The notes beneath the pieces are model-generated. The model was not told the origin of the DNA. It saw nothing but the letters and a program-made list of their open reading frames with translations, and did no database searches. Shown one piece after another: positions 52,642 to 62,698 of a stretch of 64,000 bases of DNA. The DNA comes from Phenylobacterium sp. LH3H17 (lineage in GTDB: Bacteria > Pseudomonadota > Alphaproteobacteria > Caulobacterales > Caulobacteraceae), in assembly GCF_024298925.1 (NCBI RefSeq), contig NZ_CP101283.1, positions 3,601,001 through 3,665,000 on the forward strand, read 5' to 3'. The position numbers and the translations under genes are program-made. Position 1 is the first letter of the stretch. Each line of letters begins with the position of its first letter.

Positions 52642-53982
52642 ATGGCCGGGATGGATGAGAGCCTGTTAGCCGATGTCGTGGCCGCCGCGCGAAAAGCCGG
52701 GGCCGATGCCGCCGAAGCCGTAAGCGCCGAGCGCCGAGCGCTGGGCATCAACGTACGCCTGGGCGAACTGGAAGAGGTGGAACGCGAGGAGTCCCGCGAC
52801 CTCGGCCTGAGGGTCTTCGTCGGCCAGCGGCAGGCCACGGTCTCCGGCTCCGACATCTCCAAGGATGCCCGCGCCAAGCTGGTGGAGCGCGCCGTGGCCA
52901 TGGCGCGCCTCGCGCCCGAGGACCCCTATGCCGGCCTCGCGCCGAAGGAACGCCTGGCGCAAGCGCCATTCCCCGACCTCGACCTCTATGACAGCGAGGA
53001 GCCCAGCCCCGAGTCGCTGGAGGACGTCGCCCGCGCCGCGGAAGACGCCGCCCGCGCCAACCCCGGGGTGACCAATTCCGAAGGCGGCTCGGCCTCCGCC
53101 TCGTCAAGTCAGTGGCGGCTGGTGACCTCCGACGGCTTCTCCGGCCTCTACAGCGCATCGACCTTCTCCGTTGGGGCCTCGGTGGTCGCCGGTGAGGGCG
53201 AGACGATGGAGAGCGGTTATGACGGTCGCTCCACCCGCTGGCGCGCCGACCTGCCGGCCCCTGCGACCATAGGCGCCGAGGCCGCCCGCCGCGCCGTCGC
53301 CCGCCTGGGCGCGCGCAAGATCGATTCGACGACCGCTCCGGTCATCTTCGAGAACCGCCTCGCCACCTCGCTGATCGGCCCGCTGATCGGGGCGATCTCC
53401 GGGCCGTCGATCGCTCGCGGCACCTCGTTCCTCAAGGACAGATTGGGGCAGACGGTGTTCGCCAAGGGGATCAACATCGTCGATGACCCCCATGTCCGCC
53501 GCGGCCTCGGCTCCTCGCCCTTCGACGACGAAGGCGTCGCCAACCGGGCCCGCAACCTGATCGACGACGGGGTGCTGACCACCTGGCTGATGAACTCGTC
53601 CTCGGCCCGCCAGCTCGGCCTCGAGACCACCGGCCACGCCTCGCGCGGCCTGGCCGGTCCGCCCGGCGTCTCGACCACCAACCTGACGCTGCGTCCCGGC
53701 GCCAAGGACCAGGCCGCCCTGATGGCCGACGCCAAGACCGGGCTGATCATCACCTCGATGTTCGGCCCCTCGCTGAACGGCAACACCGGCGACTGGTCGG
53801 TCGGCTGCGCGGGCTTCTGGTTCGAGAACGGGGAGCTGGCCTATCCGGTCACCGAGATCACCGTGGCCGGCAACCTGATCGACATCTACGCACGCCTGGT
53901 CCCGGGCTCCGACCTGGAGATTCGAGGATCGGCCAACTCGCCCTCGATCCTGGTCGACGGCCTGGCCATCGCCGGCCGCTGA
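52642..53982 (+). CDS. pmbA: PmbA/TldE metallopeptidase subunit
   Basis: A 446-aa protein of the TldD/PmbA family, lacking the HExxxH zinc motif carried by TldD. It shows RDLGLRVFVGQRQATVSGSD, APVIFENRLATSLIGPL, GASWVGxA-like FSVGASVVAGEG and the C-terminal GNLIDIYARLVPGSD. It should be the non-catalytic or regulatory partner of TldD (19734-21164). The start may be 52642 or 52651. The stop overlaps the next start by one base (TGATG). Confidence 0.93.
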   Translation: MAGMDESLLADVVAAARKAGADAAEAVSAERRALGINVRLGELEEVEREESRDLGLRVFVGQRQATVSGSDISKDARAKLVERAVAMARLAPEDPYAGLAPKERLAQAPFPDLDLYDSEEPSPESLEDVARAAEDAARANPGVTNSEGGSASASSSQWRLVTSDGFSGLYSASTFSVGASVVAGEGETMESGYDGRSTRWRADLPAPATIGAEAARRAVARLGARKIDSTTAPVIFENRLATSLIGPLIGAISGPSIARGTSFLKDRLGQTVFAKGINIVDDPHVRRGLGSSPFDDEGVANRARNLIDDGVLTTWLMNSSSARQLGLETTGHASRGLAGPPGVSTTNLTLRPGAKDQAALMADAKTGLIITSMFGPSLNGNTGDWSVGCAGFWFENGELAYPVTEITVAGNLIDIYARLVPGSDLEIRGSANSPSILVDGLAIAGR

Positions 53983-54776
53983 TGCCCATAGCCGCCGCCG
54001 ACCTGGCGCTGATCACCGAGGCGGCGCACGAGGCGGGCGCCCTGGCGATCAGGCTACGAGACGAGGGCCTGGTCACCGAATACAAGGCGGGCGATTCGCC
54101 GGTCACCAACGCCGACCTGGCCTGCGACGCCTTGCTGAAGGAACGCCTGTCGGCCGCGCGGCCGGACTATGGGTGGCTGTCGGAAGAAACCGCCGACGAT
54201 CCCGCGCGTCTCGCCAGGCGCCGGCTGTTCGTGGTCGATCCCATCGACGGCACTCGATCCTACCTCAAGGACCGGCCCTGGTGGGTGGTGTCGATCGCCG
54301 TGGTCGAGGACCGGCTGCCCCTGGCCGGCGTGGTGTTCGCCCCTCAGCTCGACGAGACCTACACGGCCATGGCCGGACGTGGCGCGCGGCTCGACGGCTT
54401 TTCGATCCAGGCCTCAAGCTGCGACAAGGTCGAGGGTTGCGGCATGGTCGGCGACGCGCGGATGTTCGCCCACCCCGCCTGGCCCACGCCCTGGCCCGAA
54501 ATGCGAATCGAGGCGCGCAATTCCACCGCCTACCGGATGTGCGCCGTCGCCTCAGGCGCTTTCGACTCCACGATCGCGATGGTTCCCAAGTTCGACTGGG
54601 ACCTCGCCGCCGCCGACCTGATCGCGCGGGAAGCCGGCGCCTTCGTCGGCGACCATCATGGCCGCCCCTTCAGCTACAACGGCCCGAAACCGGCCCAGCC
54701 GAGCCTGGTCTGCGCCGCGCCGCGCCTCGCCCCATTGATCCTGGAGCGCGTCTCGCATATCGCCCTCCGCAATTGA
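53982..54776 (+). CDS. Inositol-monophosphatase family enzyme (CysQ-like)
   Basis: A 264-aa Mg-dependent phosphatase with the three metal motifs of the family: SEET (Glu in motif 1), DPIDGTRSYL (WDPIDGT-type) and WDLAAADLI (Asp with GxxD-like region). It could act as a 3'(2'),5'-bisphosphate nucleotidase or an inositol monophosphatase. It is coupled to pmbA by a one-base overlap and followed by DUF4170; the trio recurs in alphaproteobacteria next to lipid A genes. Confidence 0.9.
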   Translation: MPIAAADLALITEAAHEAGALAIRLRDEGLVTEYKAGDSPVTNADLACDALLKERLSAARPDYGWLSEETADDPARLARRRLFVVDPIDGTRSYLKDRPWWVVSIAVVEDRLPLAGVVFAPQLDETYTAMAGRGARLDGFSIQASSCDKVEGCGMVGDARMFAHPAWPTPWPEMRIEARNSTAYRMCAVASGAFDSTIAMVPKFDWDLAAADLIAREAGAFVGDHHGRPFSYNGPKPAQPSLVCAAPRLAPLILERVSHIALRN

Positions 54777-54800
54777 ATCGTTTTGGGAAATGAGCCGGCC

Positions 54801-55040
54801 ATGCCCGACAGACAGCTCCTGCACCTCGTCATCGGCGGCGAACTCGAAGAGGTGGATGGCATAAAGTTCCGCGACCTCACGAAGATCGACCTCGTGGGCG
54901 CCTACGCCAGCCACGCCGAGGCGCTCGCCGCCTGGCGTTCAAAGGCCCAGTCCACCGTCGACAACGCCCTGATGCGCTACTTCATCATCCACGCCCACAA
55001 GCTGCTCGACCCGCACGACGACGAGGACCACGAGCACTGA
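54801..55040 (+). CDS. DUF4170 domain protein
   Basis: A 79-aa protein of the DUF4170 family, of unknown function. It shows HLVIGGELEEVDGIKFRDL, KIDLVGAYASHAEALAAWR and AQSTVDNALMRYFIIH, the family core. I use the ATG at 54801; a TTG at 54783 would add six residues. It lies 24 nt after the phosphatase gene and before repeat D. Presence with pmbA and lipid A genes is a conserved alphaproteobacterial neighbourhood, but the link is unexplained. Confidence 0.9.
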   Translation: MPDRQLLHLVIGGELEEVDGIKFRDLTKIDLVGAYASHAEALAAWRSKAQSTVDNALMRYFIIHAHKLLDPHDDEDHEH

Positions 55041-55049
55041 GGGGGCTCT

Positions 55050-55195
55050 AGATCCTCCCCCAGCGCGCAGCGCGATCTGGGGGAGGTGGCGCGTCGCCCT
55101 CTTCGGCGACGTGACGGAGGGGGTTGAGCTCACAAGCAAGGGTCAAAGTCCCCTTCAGTCAGCTTCGCTGACAGCTCTCCCAGAGGGGAGCATCT
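55050..55195. repeat. Palindromic intergenic repeat, copy D
   Basis: Order X (55050-55126) then Y (55142-55195), the same order as the complement of copies B and C. It lies between the convergent DUF4170 and dual-specificity phosphatase genes. The hairpins CCTCCCCCAG...CTGGGGGAGG, GTCGCC...GGCGAC and GTCAGC-ttc-GCTGAC are intact. Confidence 0.85.
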
Positions 55196-55219
55196 GAGAG
55201 CGGACGTCCCGCCGCCCGC

Positions 55220-55903
55220 CTACTCCCGCTTCAGCAGACCCTCGGTCAGCAGGCGGCCCCACATCTGGCTGCGGAAGTCGGCCTTGATGCCGGCCTCGTC
55301 GTAGGCGTCGCTCTGCACCCAGTCGAGGAAGCTCTGCCCCTTGGGCTCGCCTTCGGCCAGATAGCGCTCGAAGGTATAGTCCAGCACACCGGTCTTGCCC
55401 TGCTTCACATGCAGGTACTTGAGCGAGAGCTGCTCCAGGGCCTCGCGGATCGGCAGGCCCTGGCGGAAGTGCTTGTAGAAAACACTCATGATGCCCGCCC
55501 GGTCCGCGCCGGACTTGCAGTGCATCAGGGCCGGGTACTCGATGCTCTCGAACAGCGCCTTGGCGCCCAGGACGCGGGCGCGGCTGGGGACCTCGCGCGA
55601 GGTGATGGTGAAGTCGACCATCTTCAGGCCCAGCCGTTCGCACGCGTCCTTCTCCAGGGCGTGGAAGCTGGCGTCGAACCCGCCGCGCAGGTTGATGATG
55701 GTCTTGATCCCGCGGCGCTTCCACTCGGCCAGCTGGTGGGGCCAGGGCTGGTTGGTGCGCACCAGCTCGTCGCTGATCCAGTGGGCGTTCTGGAATTTCA
55801 GGCGCAGATAGGCGTGGTCGTTCCAGAGGTAGTCGAGATAGGCCGACCGCCGCCCGGCGGGCGTGCTGAGATCGAATCCGGGCGCGGCGATGTCCTGGCT
55901 CAT
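55220..55903 (-). CDS. Cys-dependent (dual-specificity/tyrosine) phosphatase
   Basis: A 227-aa phosphatase of the DSP/PTP superfamily with the catalytic loop HCKSGADRAGI (CX5R: Cys and Arg present). KTIINLRGGFDASFHALEKDAC and WISDELVRTNQPWP match the family region that positions the general acid. Similar enzymes act on protein tyrosine or on lipid/sugar phosphates. It lies 56 nt after a lone receiver gene and beside the lipid A operon, so either a signalling or a lipid A role is possible. The window does not decide. Confidence 0.85.
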   Translation of the reverse strand: MSQDIAAPGFDLSTPAGRRSAYLDYLWNDHAYLRLKFQNAHWISDELVRTNQPWPHQLAEWKRRGIKTIINLRGGFDASFHALEKDACERLGLKMVDFTITSREVPSRARVLGAKALFESIEYPALMHCKSGADRAGIMSVFYKHFRQGLPIREALEQLSLKYLHVKQGKTGVLDYTFERYLAEGEPKGQSFLDWVQSDAYDEAGIKADFRSQMWGRLLTEGLLKRE

Positions 55904-55959
55904 GGCCCCTAACTAGGCGTTGGACGGCGCGAACGAAAGCGCGACCAAACGCGCGCCGG

Positions 55960-56388
55960 CTAGATGTAGGCGGCCGGCTGGGCCGCCGTCGTGGGGGGCG
56001 CGACCGTCCGGCGAAGCAGGCGGGCCACCCGCTCAAGCATGTCGGCGCCGCTGAACGGCTTGGCCATGCAATCGCGGGCGCCGCGGTTGATCGCTCGCTG
56101 CACGTCATCGGCGCTCAGCTTGCGGCCCATCACCAGGATCGGGAATGGCGGCTTGCATCCAGGGGGCGTCAGGGCGGCCAGCACCTCGAGACCCGAGACG
56201 TCCGGGACGTTGATATCCAGGACCAGGGCCGCCGGTCGGGCATGACGCATGGATTCCAGGGCGGCGCGCCCGGTGCGGGCCGTGCTGGTGTTGTAGCCGG
56301 CGACCTCAAGCCGGATCTGCAGCATCTCCAGAACCGTCCGATCGTTGTCGACGATCATGATGTTCAGGCCTCGGGTATCGAATTGCAT
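55960..56388 (-). CDS. Stand-alone response-regulator receiver protein
   Basis: A 142-aa CheY-like single receiver domain. The acidic pocket has Asp14 and Asp16 (IMIVDND), the phospho-acceptor is Asp58 (LVLDIN) and the lysine is Lys110 (CMAKPF). The usual Thr/Ser switch after strand 4 is replaced by glycine (Gly88 in ILVMGRK), so phosphorylation signalling may be altered. The ATG at 56388 is preferred (AGGAGG about ten bases upstream) over GTG at 56397. A short tail after the domain is disordered. It lies 42 nt downstream of the CheZ-like gene. Confidence 0.88.
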   Translation of the reverse strand: MQFDTRGLNIMIVDNDRTVLEMLQIRLEVAGYNTSTARTGRAALESMRHARPAALVLDINVPDVSGLEVLAALTPPGCKPPFPILVMGRKLSADDVQRAINRGARDCMAKPFSGADMLERVARLLRRTVAPPTTAAQPAAYI

Positions 56389-56430
56389 CGGCGACACCCC
56401 TCCTGAACGGGTGGACCAGGCGCTCGGAAC

Positions 56431-56823
56431 CTAGAAGAGGTCGAGATCCCCGGCGTCATCCCCTTGATTGATGCCCATTTCCTCGCCGCCGAACGCCGTG
56501 GACATCCGGTCGGCCAGAACGCCCAGGGTGATATCGTCCAGCGCCGCCTGGACCGGGACCAGAACGTCTTCCGAGACACTCTCGCTGACCTTGCGGGCGA
56601 ATGCCGACAGGCCGGTCAGGTGCTGGCTCAGCAGGTCGACCGCATGCATGCCTTCCATGAGCCGCGTTCGCTCTTCGACGGGCATGGTCTGCATCAGGTC
56701 TCCGATGAGCTTGTCGAGGAAGATGCAGCGGGCGCCGGCCAGCTCGATCTCCCAGGCCAGGGCGTCGAACGTCGTGGCCGCGCTGGCCTCCAGCCCACCG
56801 TCGACCTGCCGTTGAGTCTGCAT
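56431..56823 (-). CDS. CheZ-like protein (putative receiver phosphatase)
   Basis: A 130-aa mostly helical protein that I do not recognise by overall sequence. Two features recall CheZ. A helix holds AVDLLSQHLTGL with Asp63-x-x-x-Gln67, the DxxxQ spacing of the CheZ catalytic pair. A flexible linker leads to an acidic C-terminal peptide QGDDAGDLDLF that resembles the CheY-binding tail of CheZ. It is encoded 42 nt upstream of a lone receiver gene. The role as a phosphatase for that receiver is inference. The ATG at 56823 is preferred over 56856. Confidence 0.55.
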   Translation of the reverse strand: MQTQRQVDGGLEASAATTFDALAWEIELAGARCIFLDKLIGDLMQTMPVEERTRLMEGMHAVDLLSQHLTGLSAFARKVSESVSEDVLVPVQAALDDITLGVLADRMSTAFGGEEMGINQGDDAGDLDLF

Positions 56824-56974
56824 CGGAGCGTCCCTTGCCTGGTGACGAGGCTGCACGGGACGCCATTAACACCCGATAAACTCTGCCCAGCTGCGACGCG
56901 CGGGTGGGCCCAGCCGGCCGCGGCGGCGTTCGGCTCCCTTGACTTCGGAGCCCCGACAGCCGACCCCAAGGGCG

Positions 56975-58743
<1,769 letters not shown>

Positions 58744-58747
<4 letters not shown>

Positions 58748-59460
58748 AGCAGCTGCTGCGCCACCCGGCGACCCAGGTGGCGCTGGGCTGGATCCTGCAT
58801 GCCTACATGGTGCTGATCCGCCGCACGGTGCGCTGGCGCCACGAGAACATCGAATGCGTCGATGGGGTTTTGGCCTCCGGCGAAGGGGCGCTGGCCCTCT
58901 GCTGGCACGGCCGCATCCCGGTGGCCCTGGCCGTGGCCAAGGTGTGGTGGAAGAAGCCCCGGGCCTGCCTGGTCTCGCCCTCCGGGGACGGGGAATTCTT
59001 CGCCCAGGCCATGGCCCACGCGAGGTTCCCATCCATCCGCGCCTCCTCGGCCAAGAAGGGCGACAGCGCCAAGGCCCGGGCGGTGGTCGCGGCCTTCCGC
59101 GAGTCCATGAAGCTGGTGGGTGACGGCGGGGTGCTGATCGTCACGCCCGACGGCCCGCGGGGTCCCAATGAGGTCATGGCGCCCGGCGCGGCCCAGATCG
59201 CCAAGCGCACCGGCGCTCCGGTGTTCATGATGGGCATCGCCGTCTCGCCCGCCGCCAGGGCCGGTAGCTGGGACCGGGCGATGATCGGCTGTCCCTTCGG
59301 CAAGGGCGCGGTGGTCTGGGACGGGCCGCTCCATGTCCCGCCGGACGCCGACGACGGCGCCATCGACGCCCTGATGGTCGACTGGTCGGCCAGGCTCTCG
59401 CGGCTCACCCGTCGGGCCGAGACCCTGGTCGGCTACGTTGATCCGCAAGCCGCGCGATGA
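58744..59460 (+). CDS. DUF374 lysophospholipid acyltransferase-like protein
   Basis: A 238-aa protein of the DUF374 family, related to LPLAT acyltransferases. It has CWHGRIPVALAVAK (conserved His), SPSGDGEFFAQ and VTPDGPRGPNEVM, diagnostic for the family. Members likely acylate lipid A or another glycolipid; in alphaproteobacteria they sit in lipid A clusters. The start is GTG at 58744, overlapping msbA by 4 nt, and it overlaps the CDF gene by 4 nt (ATGA). Confidence 0.9.
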
Positions 59461-60443
59461 CACATAGGGACATGGGCCACGACCATCACCACGGTCACGA
59501 TCACACGCACGCGGGGCACGACCACGGCGCGCACGGCCATGCGCACGGTCCTGGCGGCCACGACCACGCGCCCAAGGACTTCGGCCGCGCCTTCGCCATA
59601 GGGGTCGGGCTGAATTTCGCCTTCGTCCTGGCCGAGGTGGCCGCGGGCCTGTGGTCAGGATCCCTCGCCCTGCTGGCCGACGCCGGCCACAATCTCTCCG
59701 ACGTGCTGAGCCTCCTGCTGGCCTGGGGCGCGACCGTGCTCGCCAAGAGCGCGCCCACCGCGCGGCGCACCTACGGCCTGCGCAAAGCCACCATCCTCGC
59801 CTCCCTGGCCAACGCCGTGCTGTTGCTGGTGGCCGTTGGGGTCATCGCCTCCGAGGCCGTGCGCCGCTTCGCCGAGCCCGCCGAGATCTCCGCGGCCCCG
59901 GTGATGATCGTCGCGGCCATCGGGGTGGTCATCAACACCGCCACGGCCCTGATGTTCATGAAGGGCCATGAAGACCTGAATGTCCGCGGCGCCTTCCTGC
60001 ACATGGCCGCCGACGCCGGGGTGTCCCTGGCCGTGGTGGTCGGGGCCGGCCTGATCGCGGTCACCGGACTGCTCTGGATCGACCCGGCGCTCAGCCTGCT
60101 GATCGCTGTGGTGATCGTGCTGGGCACCTGGGGCCTGCTGCGCGATTCCGTCGACCTGGCGCTGGACGCCGCGCCCAAGGGGGTCGACGTTGATGCCGTG
60201 CGCCTCTGGCTGACAGCGCGGCCGGGCGTGACCGAGGTCCACGACCTGCACATCTGGGCCATGAGCACCACCGAGACGGCCCTGACCGCCCATGTCACCC
60301 GACCGGTCAACGACGACGGCGACGACTTCCTGCACGCCACCTGCGACGCCCTGGCCCACAGGTTCGGCATCGGACACGCCACCCTGCAGGTGGAGATCGG
60401 CTGCGCCGAACCCTGCCGCCTCGCCCCCGCCCACGCGGTCTAG
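59457..60443 (+). CDS. Cation diffusion facilitator (zinc-type)
   Basis: A 328-aa CDF exporter. It begins with a His/Asp-rich stretch (about 1-38), then six transmembrane helices and a cytoplasmic dimer domain. The metal-site motifs LADAGHNLSDVLSL in helix 2 and HMAADAGVSL in helix 5 match the zinc-transport sites. It sits inside the lipid A operon, overlapping the DUF374 gene by ATGA and 6 nt before waaA. LpxC is a zinc enzyme, so metal homeostasis may connect to the pathway, but that is speculative. Confidence 0.93.
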   Translation: MTHRDMGHDHHHGHDHTHAGHDHGAHGHAHGPGGHDHAPKDFGRAFAIGVGLNFAFVLAEVAAGLWSGSLALLADAGHNLSDVLSLLLAWGATVLAKSAPTARRTYGLRKATILASLANAVLLLVAVGVIASEAVRRFAEPAEISAAPVMIVAAIGVVINTATALMFMKGHEDLNVRGAFLHMAADAGVSLAVVVGAGLIAVTGLLWIDPALSLLIAVVIVLGTWGLLRDSVDLALDAAPKGVDVDAVRLWLTARPGVTEVHDLHIWAMSTTETALTAHVTRPVNDDGDDFLHATCDALAHRFGIGHATLQVEIGCAEPCRLAPAHAV

Positions 60444-60449
60444 AGCCGC

Positions 60450-61712
60450 TTGCGCCCCCTCTCGCTCGCGCTCTACGGCGCGCTCACCCGGGTCCTGAGC
60501 CCGCTCGCGAGCGTGGTGCTGAAGCGGCGCGCGGCCAGGGGCAAGGAAGATCCCGCCCGACTTTCCGAACGCCTCGGCCATGCGGGCCTGACGCGCCCTG
60601 ACGGCCCGCTGGTCTGGCTGCACGGGGTCAGCGTGGGCGAGAGCGTCTCGCTGCTGCCCCTCGTCGAGGCCCTGCATCGGCGCACGCCCGATCTGGTCCT
60701 GCTGGTCACCTCGGGCACCATCACCGCCGCCCGGCTGCTAGCCGAGCGGCTTCCGGCCGGGGTCATCCATCAGTACGCCCCAGTGGACACGCCCGGCGCC
60801 GTGAGCCGGTTCCTCCGCCACTGGCGACCCGGCCTGGTGGTCACGGTCGAGAGCGAGCTGTGGCCCAACCTGATCCTCCATGCCAAGGCGTCGGGCGCGA
60901 GGCTGGCCCTGCTCTCGGCCCGCATGACCCAGGCCAGCGCCGATGGCTGGGCCCGGTTCCCGGGCGCGGCCAGGGCCTTGCTCGGCGCCTTCGACGTCGT
61001 CCTGCCGCAGGAACCGCAGACCGCGGCGCGACTGGCCCGACTGGGCGCAAGCCTCGGACCCCAGCTCAATCTCAAACAGGTGGGCGAGCCCCTGCCCTTC
61101 GACCCAGCCCGGCTAGCCGAACTACGCGCCGCCATCGGCGCGCGGAAGGTCATCCTGGCCGCCAGCACGCACCCTGGCGAGGACGAGATCATCGCCAGGG
61201 CGGTGGTCGAGGCGGCCGTCAGCGCCCTCCTGATCGTTGCTCCGCGCCATATGGAGCGCGGGCCAGCCGTTGCCGACCTCCTGAGCGCGGCCGGCTTCAC
61301 GGTCAGCCGGCGCGGGGCGGCCGAGCCGATCGCAACCGAGACCACCGCCTATGTGGCCGACACCATGTTCGAGATGGGCCTGTTCTTCCGGCTGGCCGAC
61401 GTGGTGGTGATGGGCGGCGCCTTCGTCCCCGGGATCGGCGGCCACAATCCGCTGGAGCCCGCCCGGCTGGGCCGGCCCATCGTCACCGGACCGCACGCCT
61501 TCAACGCCGCCGCGGTCTATGGCGAGATGTTCGACGAGGTGGCGGCCATCGAGGCCGCTGACGGCGCGATCCTGGCCCGCCACCTGCGCGGCCTGCTCAC
61601 CGAGCCGCTGATCGCCCCGCGTATCGGCGAGGCGGCTCTGGCCTATGCCGAACGCCAGCAGGGCGCGTTGGACCAGGCCCTGGCTCTGCTCGAACCCCTG
61701 CTGCCCGCATGA
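60450..61712 (+). CDS. waaA: Kdo transferase
   Basis: A 420-aa GT30 glycosyltransferase that transfers Kdo from CMP-Kdo to lipid A precursor. It shows LWLHGVSVGESVSLLPL (with conserved Glu in SVGES), ESELWPNLI, PHMERGP-like RHMERGPAVADLL and GGHNPLEPARLGRPIV, all family hallmarks. A short N-terminal membrane anchor is visible. The start appears to be TTG at 60450; a weak ribosome site precedes it. It overlaps lpxK by 4 nt (ATGA). Confidence 0.95.
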   Translation: MRPLSLALYGALTRVLSPLASVVLKRRAARGKEDPARLSERLGHAGLTRPDGPLVWLHGVSVGESVSLLPLVEALHRRTPDLVLLVTSGTITAARLLAERLPAGVIHQYAPVDTPGAVSRFLRHWRPGLVVTVESELWPNLILHAKASGARLALLSARMTQASADGWARFPGAARALLGAFDVVLPQEPQTAARLARLGASLGPQLNLKQVGEPLPFDPARLAELRAAIGARKVILAASTHPGEDEIIARAVVEAAVSALLIVAPRHMERGPAVADLLSAAGFTVSRRGAAEPIATETTAYVADTMFEMGLFFRLADVVVMGGAFVPGIGGHNPLEPARLGRPIVTGPHAFNAAAVYGEMFDEVAAIEAADGAILARHLRGLLTEPLIAPRIGEAALAYAERQQGALDQALALLEPLLPA

Positions 61713-62698
61713 AGCTCGCCACACCCCGCTGGTGGTATGTCCGCCGAGGCGCTCCGGCGCCGGTCAGCCGTCTGCTGCTGAGGCCGGTGTCCTGGATTTG
61801 GGCCTACGTCACCGCCCGGCGAATCGCTCGGACAGTCCCGGTCGATCCGGGCGTTCCGGTGATCTGCGTCGGCAACCTGACCCTGGGCGGGGCCGGCAAG
61901 ACGCCCGTGGTCCGCGCCCTGTTGGCCCGGCTGCCCGGCGCCCACGCCCTGTCGCGCGGCCATGGCGGCTCGCTGCATGGCCCCGTGCGGGTCGATCCGG
62001 CCCTGCACACCGCCCGCGAGGTCGGGGACGAGCCGCTGATGCTGGCGGCCGATGCACCCGTCTGGATCGCGCGCAATCGGATCGAGGGCGCCGGGGCCGC
62101 CGCCGCGGCCGGCGCGCGCGTGGTGGTGATGGACGACGGCCACCAGAACCCCAGCCTCCGGAAGGCGCTGTCCATCGTGGTCGTGGACGGCGAGACGCGG
62201 AACAACGCCTGGCCGCTGGGCGACGGGTCGGTCTTCCCCTCCGGCCCCCTGCGCGAGCCCCTGGCGAAGGGCCTGGCCCGCGCCGACGCGGTGGTGCTGA
62301 TGCTGCCCGCCGACCTGGCCGAGCCCGATCCCGAACTGGTCGCGGTGTTCAAGGGCAAGACGGTGCTGATCGCCCGCCTGGAGCCCGCCGCCCCGCCGCC
62401 GCCAGGGCCGCAGCTCGGCTTCGCGGGCATCGGCATGCCGTGGAAGGTGGAGACCGCGCTCAAGGCCGCCGGCTGCGACCTCGCCGACTTCGTGCCCTTC
62501 CCCGACCATTTCGCCTATGACGGCGCCAGCCTGAAGATGCTGGCCGACCGCGCGGAACTGTTCGGCGCCGGCCTGGTCACCACCGAGAAGGACTGGGTGC
62601 GCCTGCCCGCTCCGTGGCGCGAGCGTGTCGTGGCCTGGCCGGTGAAAGCGGTGTTCGAGGACGAGACCGCGATCAGCGAGCTTCTGGCGCGGTTCTAG
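61709..62698 (+). CDS. lpxK: Tetraacyldisaccharide 4'-kinase
   Basis: A 329-aa lipid A kinase. It has a membrane-associated N-terminus, WWYVRRG, the Walker A motif CVGNLTLGGAGKTP, ALSRGHGG, GDEPLMLA and MDDGHQNPSL with Asp/His, typical of LpxK. It phosphorylates the 4' position of the lipid A disaccharide. Its start overlaps waaA (ATGA), and its stop overlaps the convergent PBP gene in CTAG. Confidence 0.96.
   Translation: MKLATPRWWYVRRGAPAPVSRLLLRPVSWIWAYVTARRIARTVPVDPGVPVICVGNLTLGGAGKTPVVRALLARLPGAHALSRGHGGSLHGPVRVDPALHTAREVGDEPLMLAADAPVWIARNRIEGAGAAAAAGARVVVMDDGHQNPSLRKALSIVVVDGETRNNAWPLGDGSVFPSGPLREPLAKGLARADAVVLMLPADLAEPDPELVAVFKGKTVLIARLEPAAPPPPGPQLGFAGIGMPWKVETALKAAGCDLADFVPFPDHFAYDGASLKMLADRAELFGAGLVTTEKDWVRLPAPWRERVVAWPVKAVFEDETAISELLARF

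Noticed and set aside
3696..55195. Repeats considered as CRISPR or insertion-sequence ends
   Set aside because: There are no regularly spaced direct repeats with unique spacers, no transposase gene and no target duplication. They are dispersed palindromic elements.
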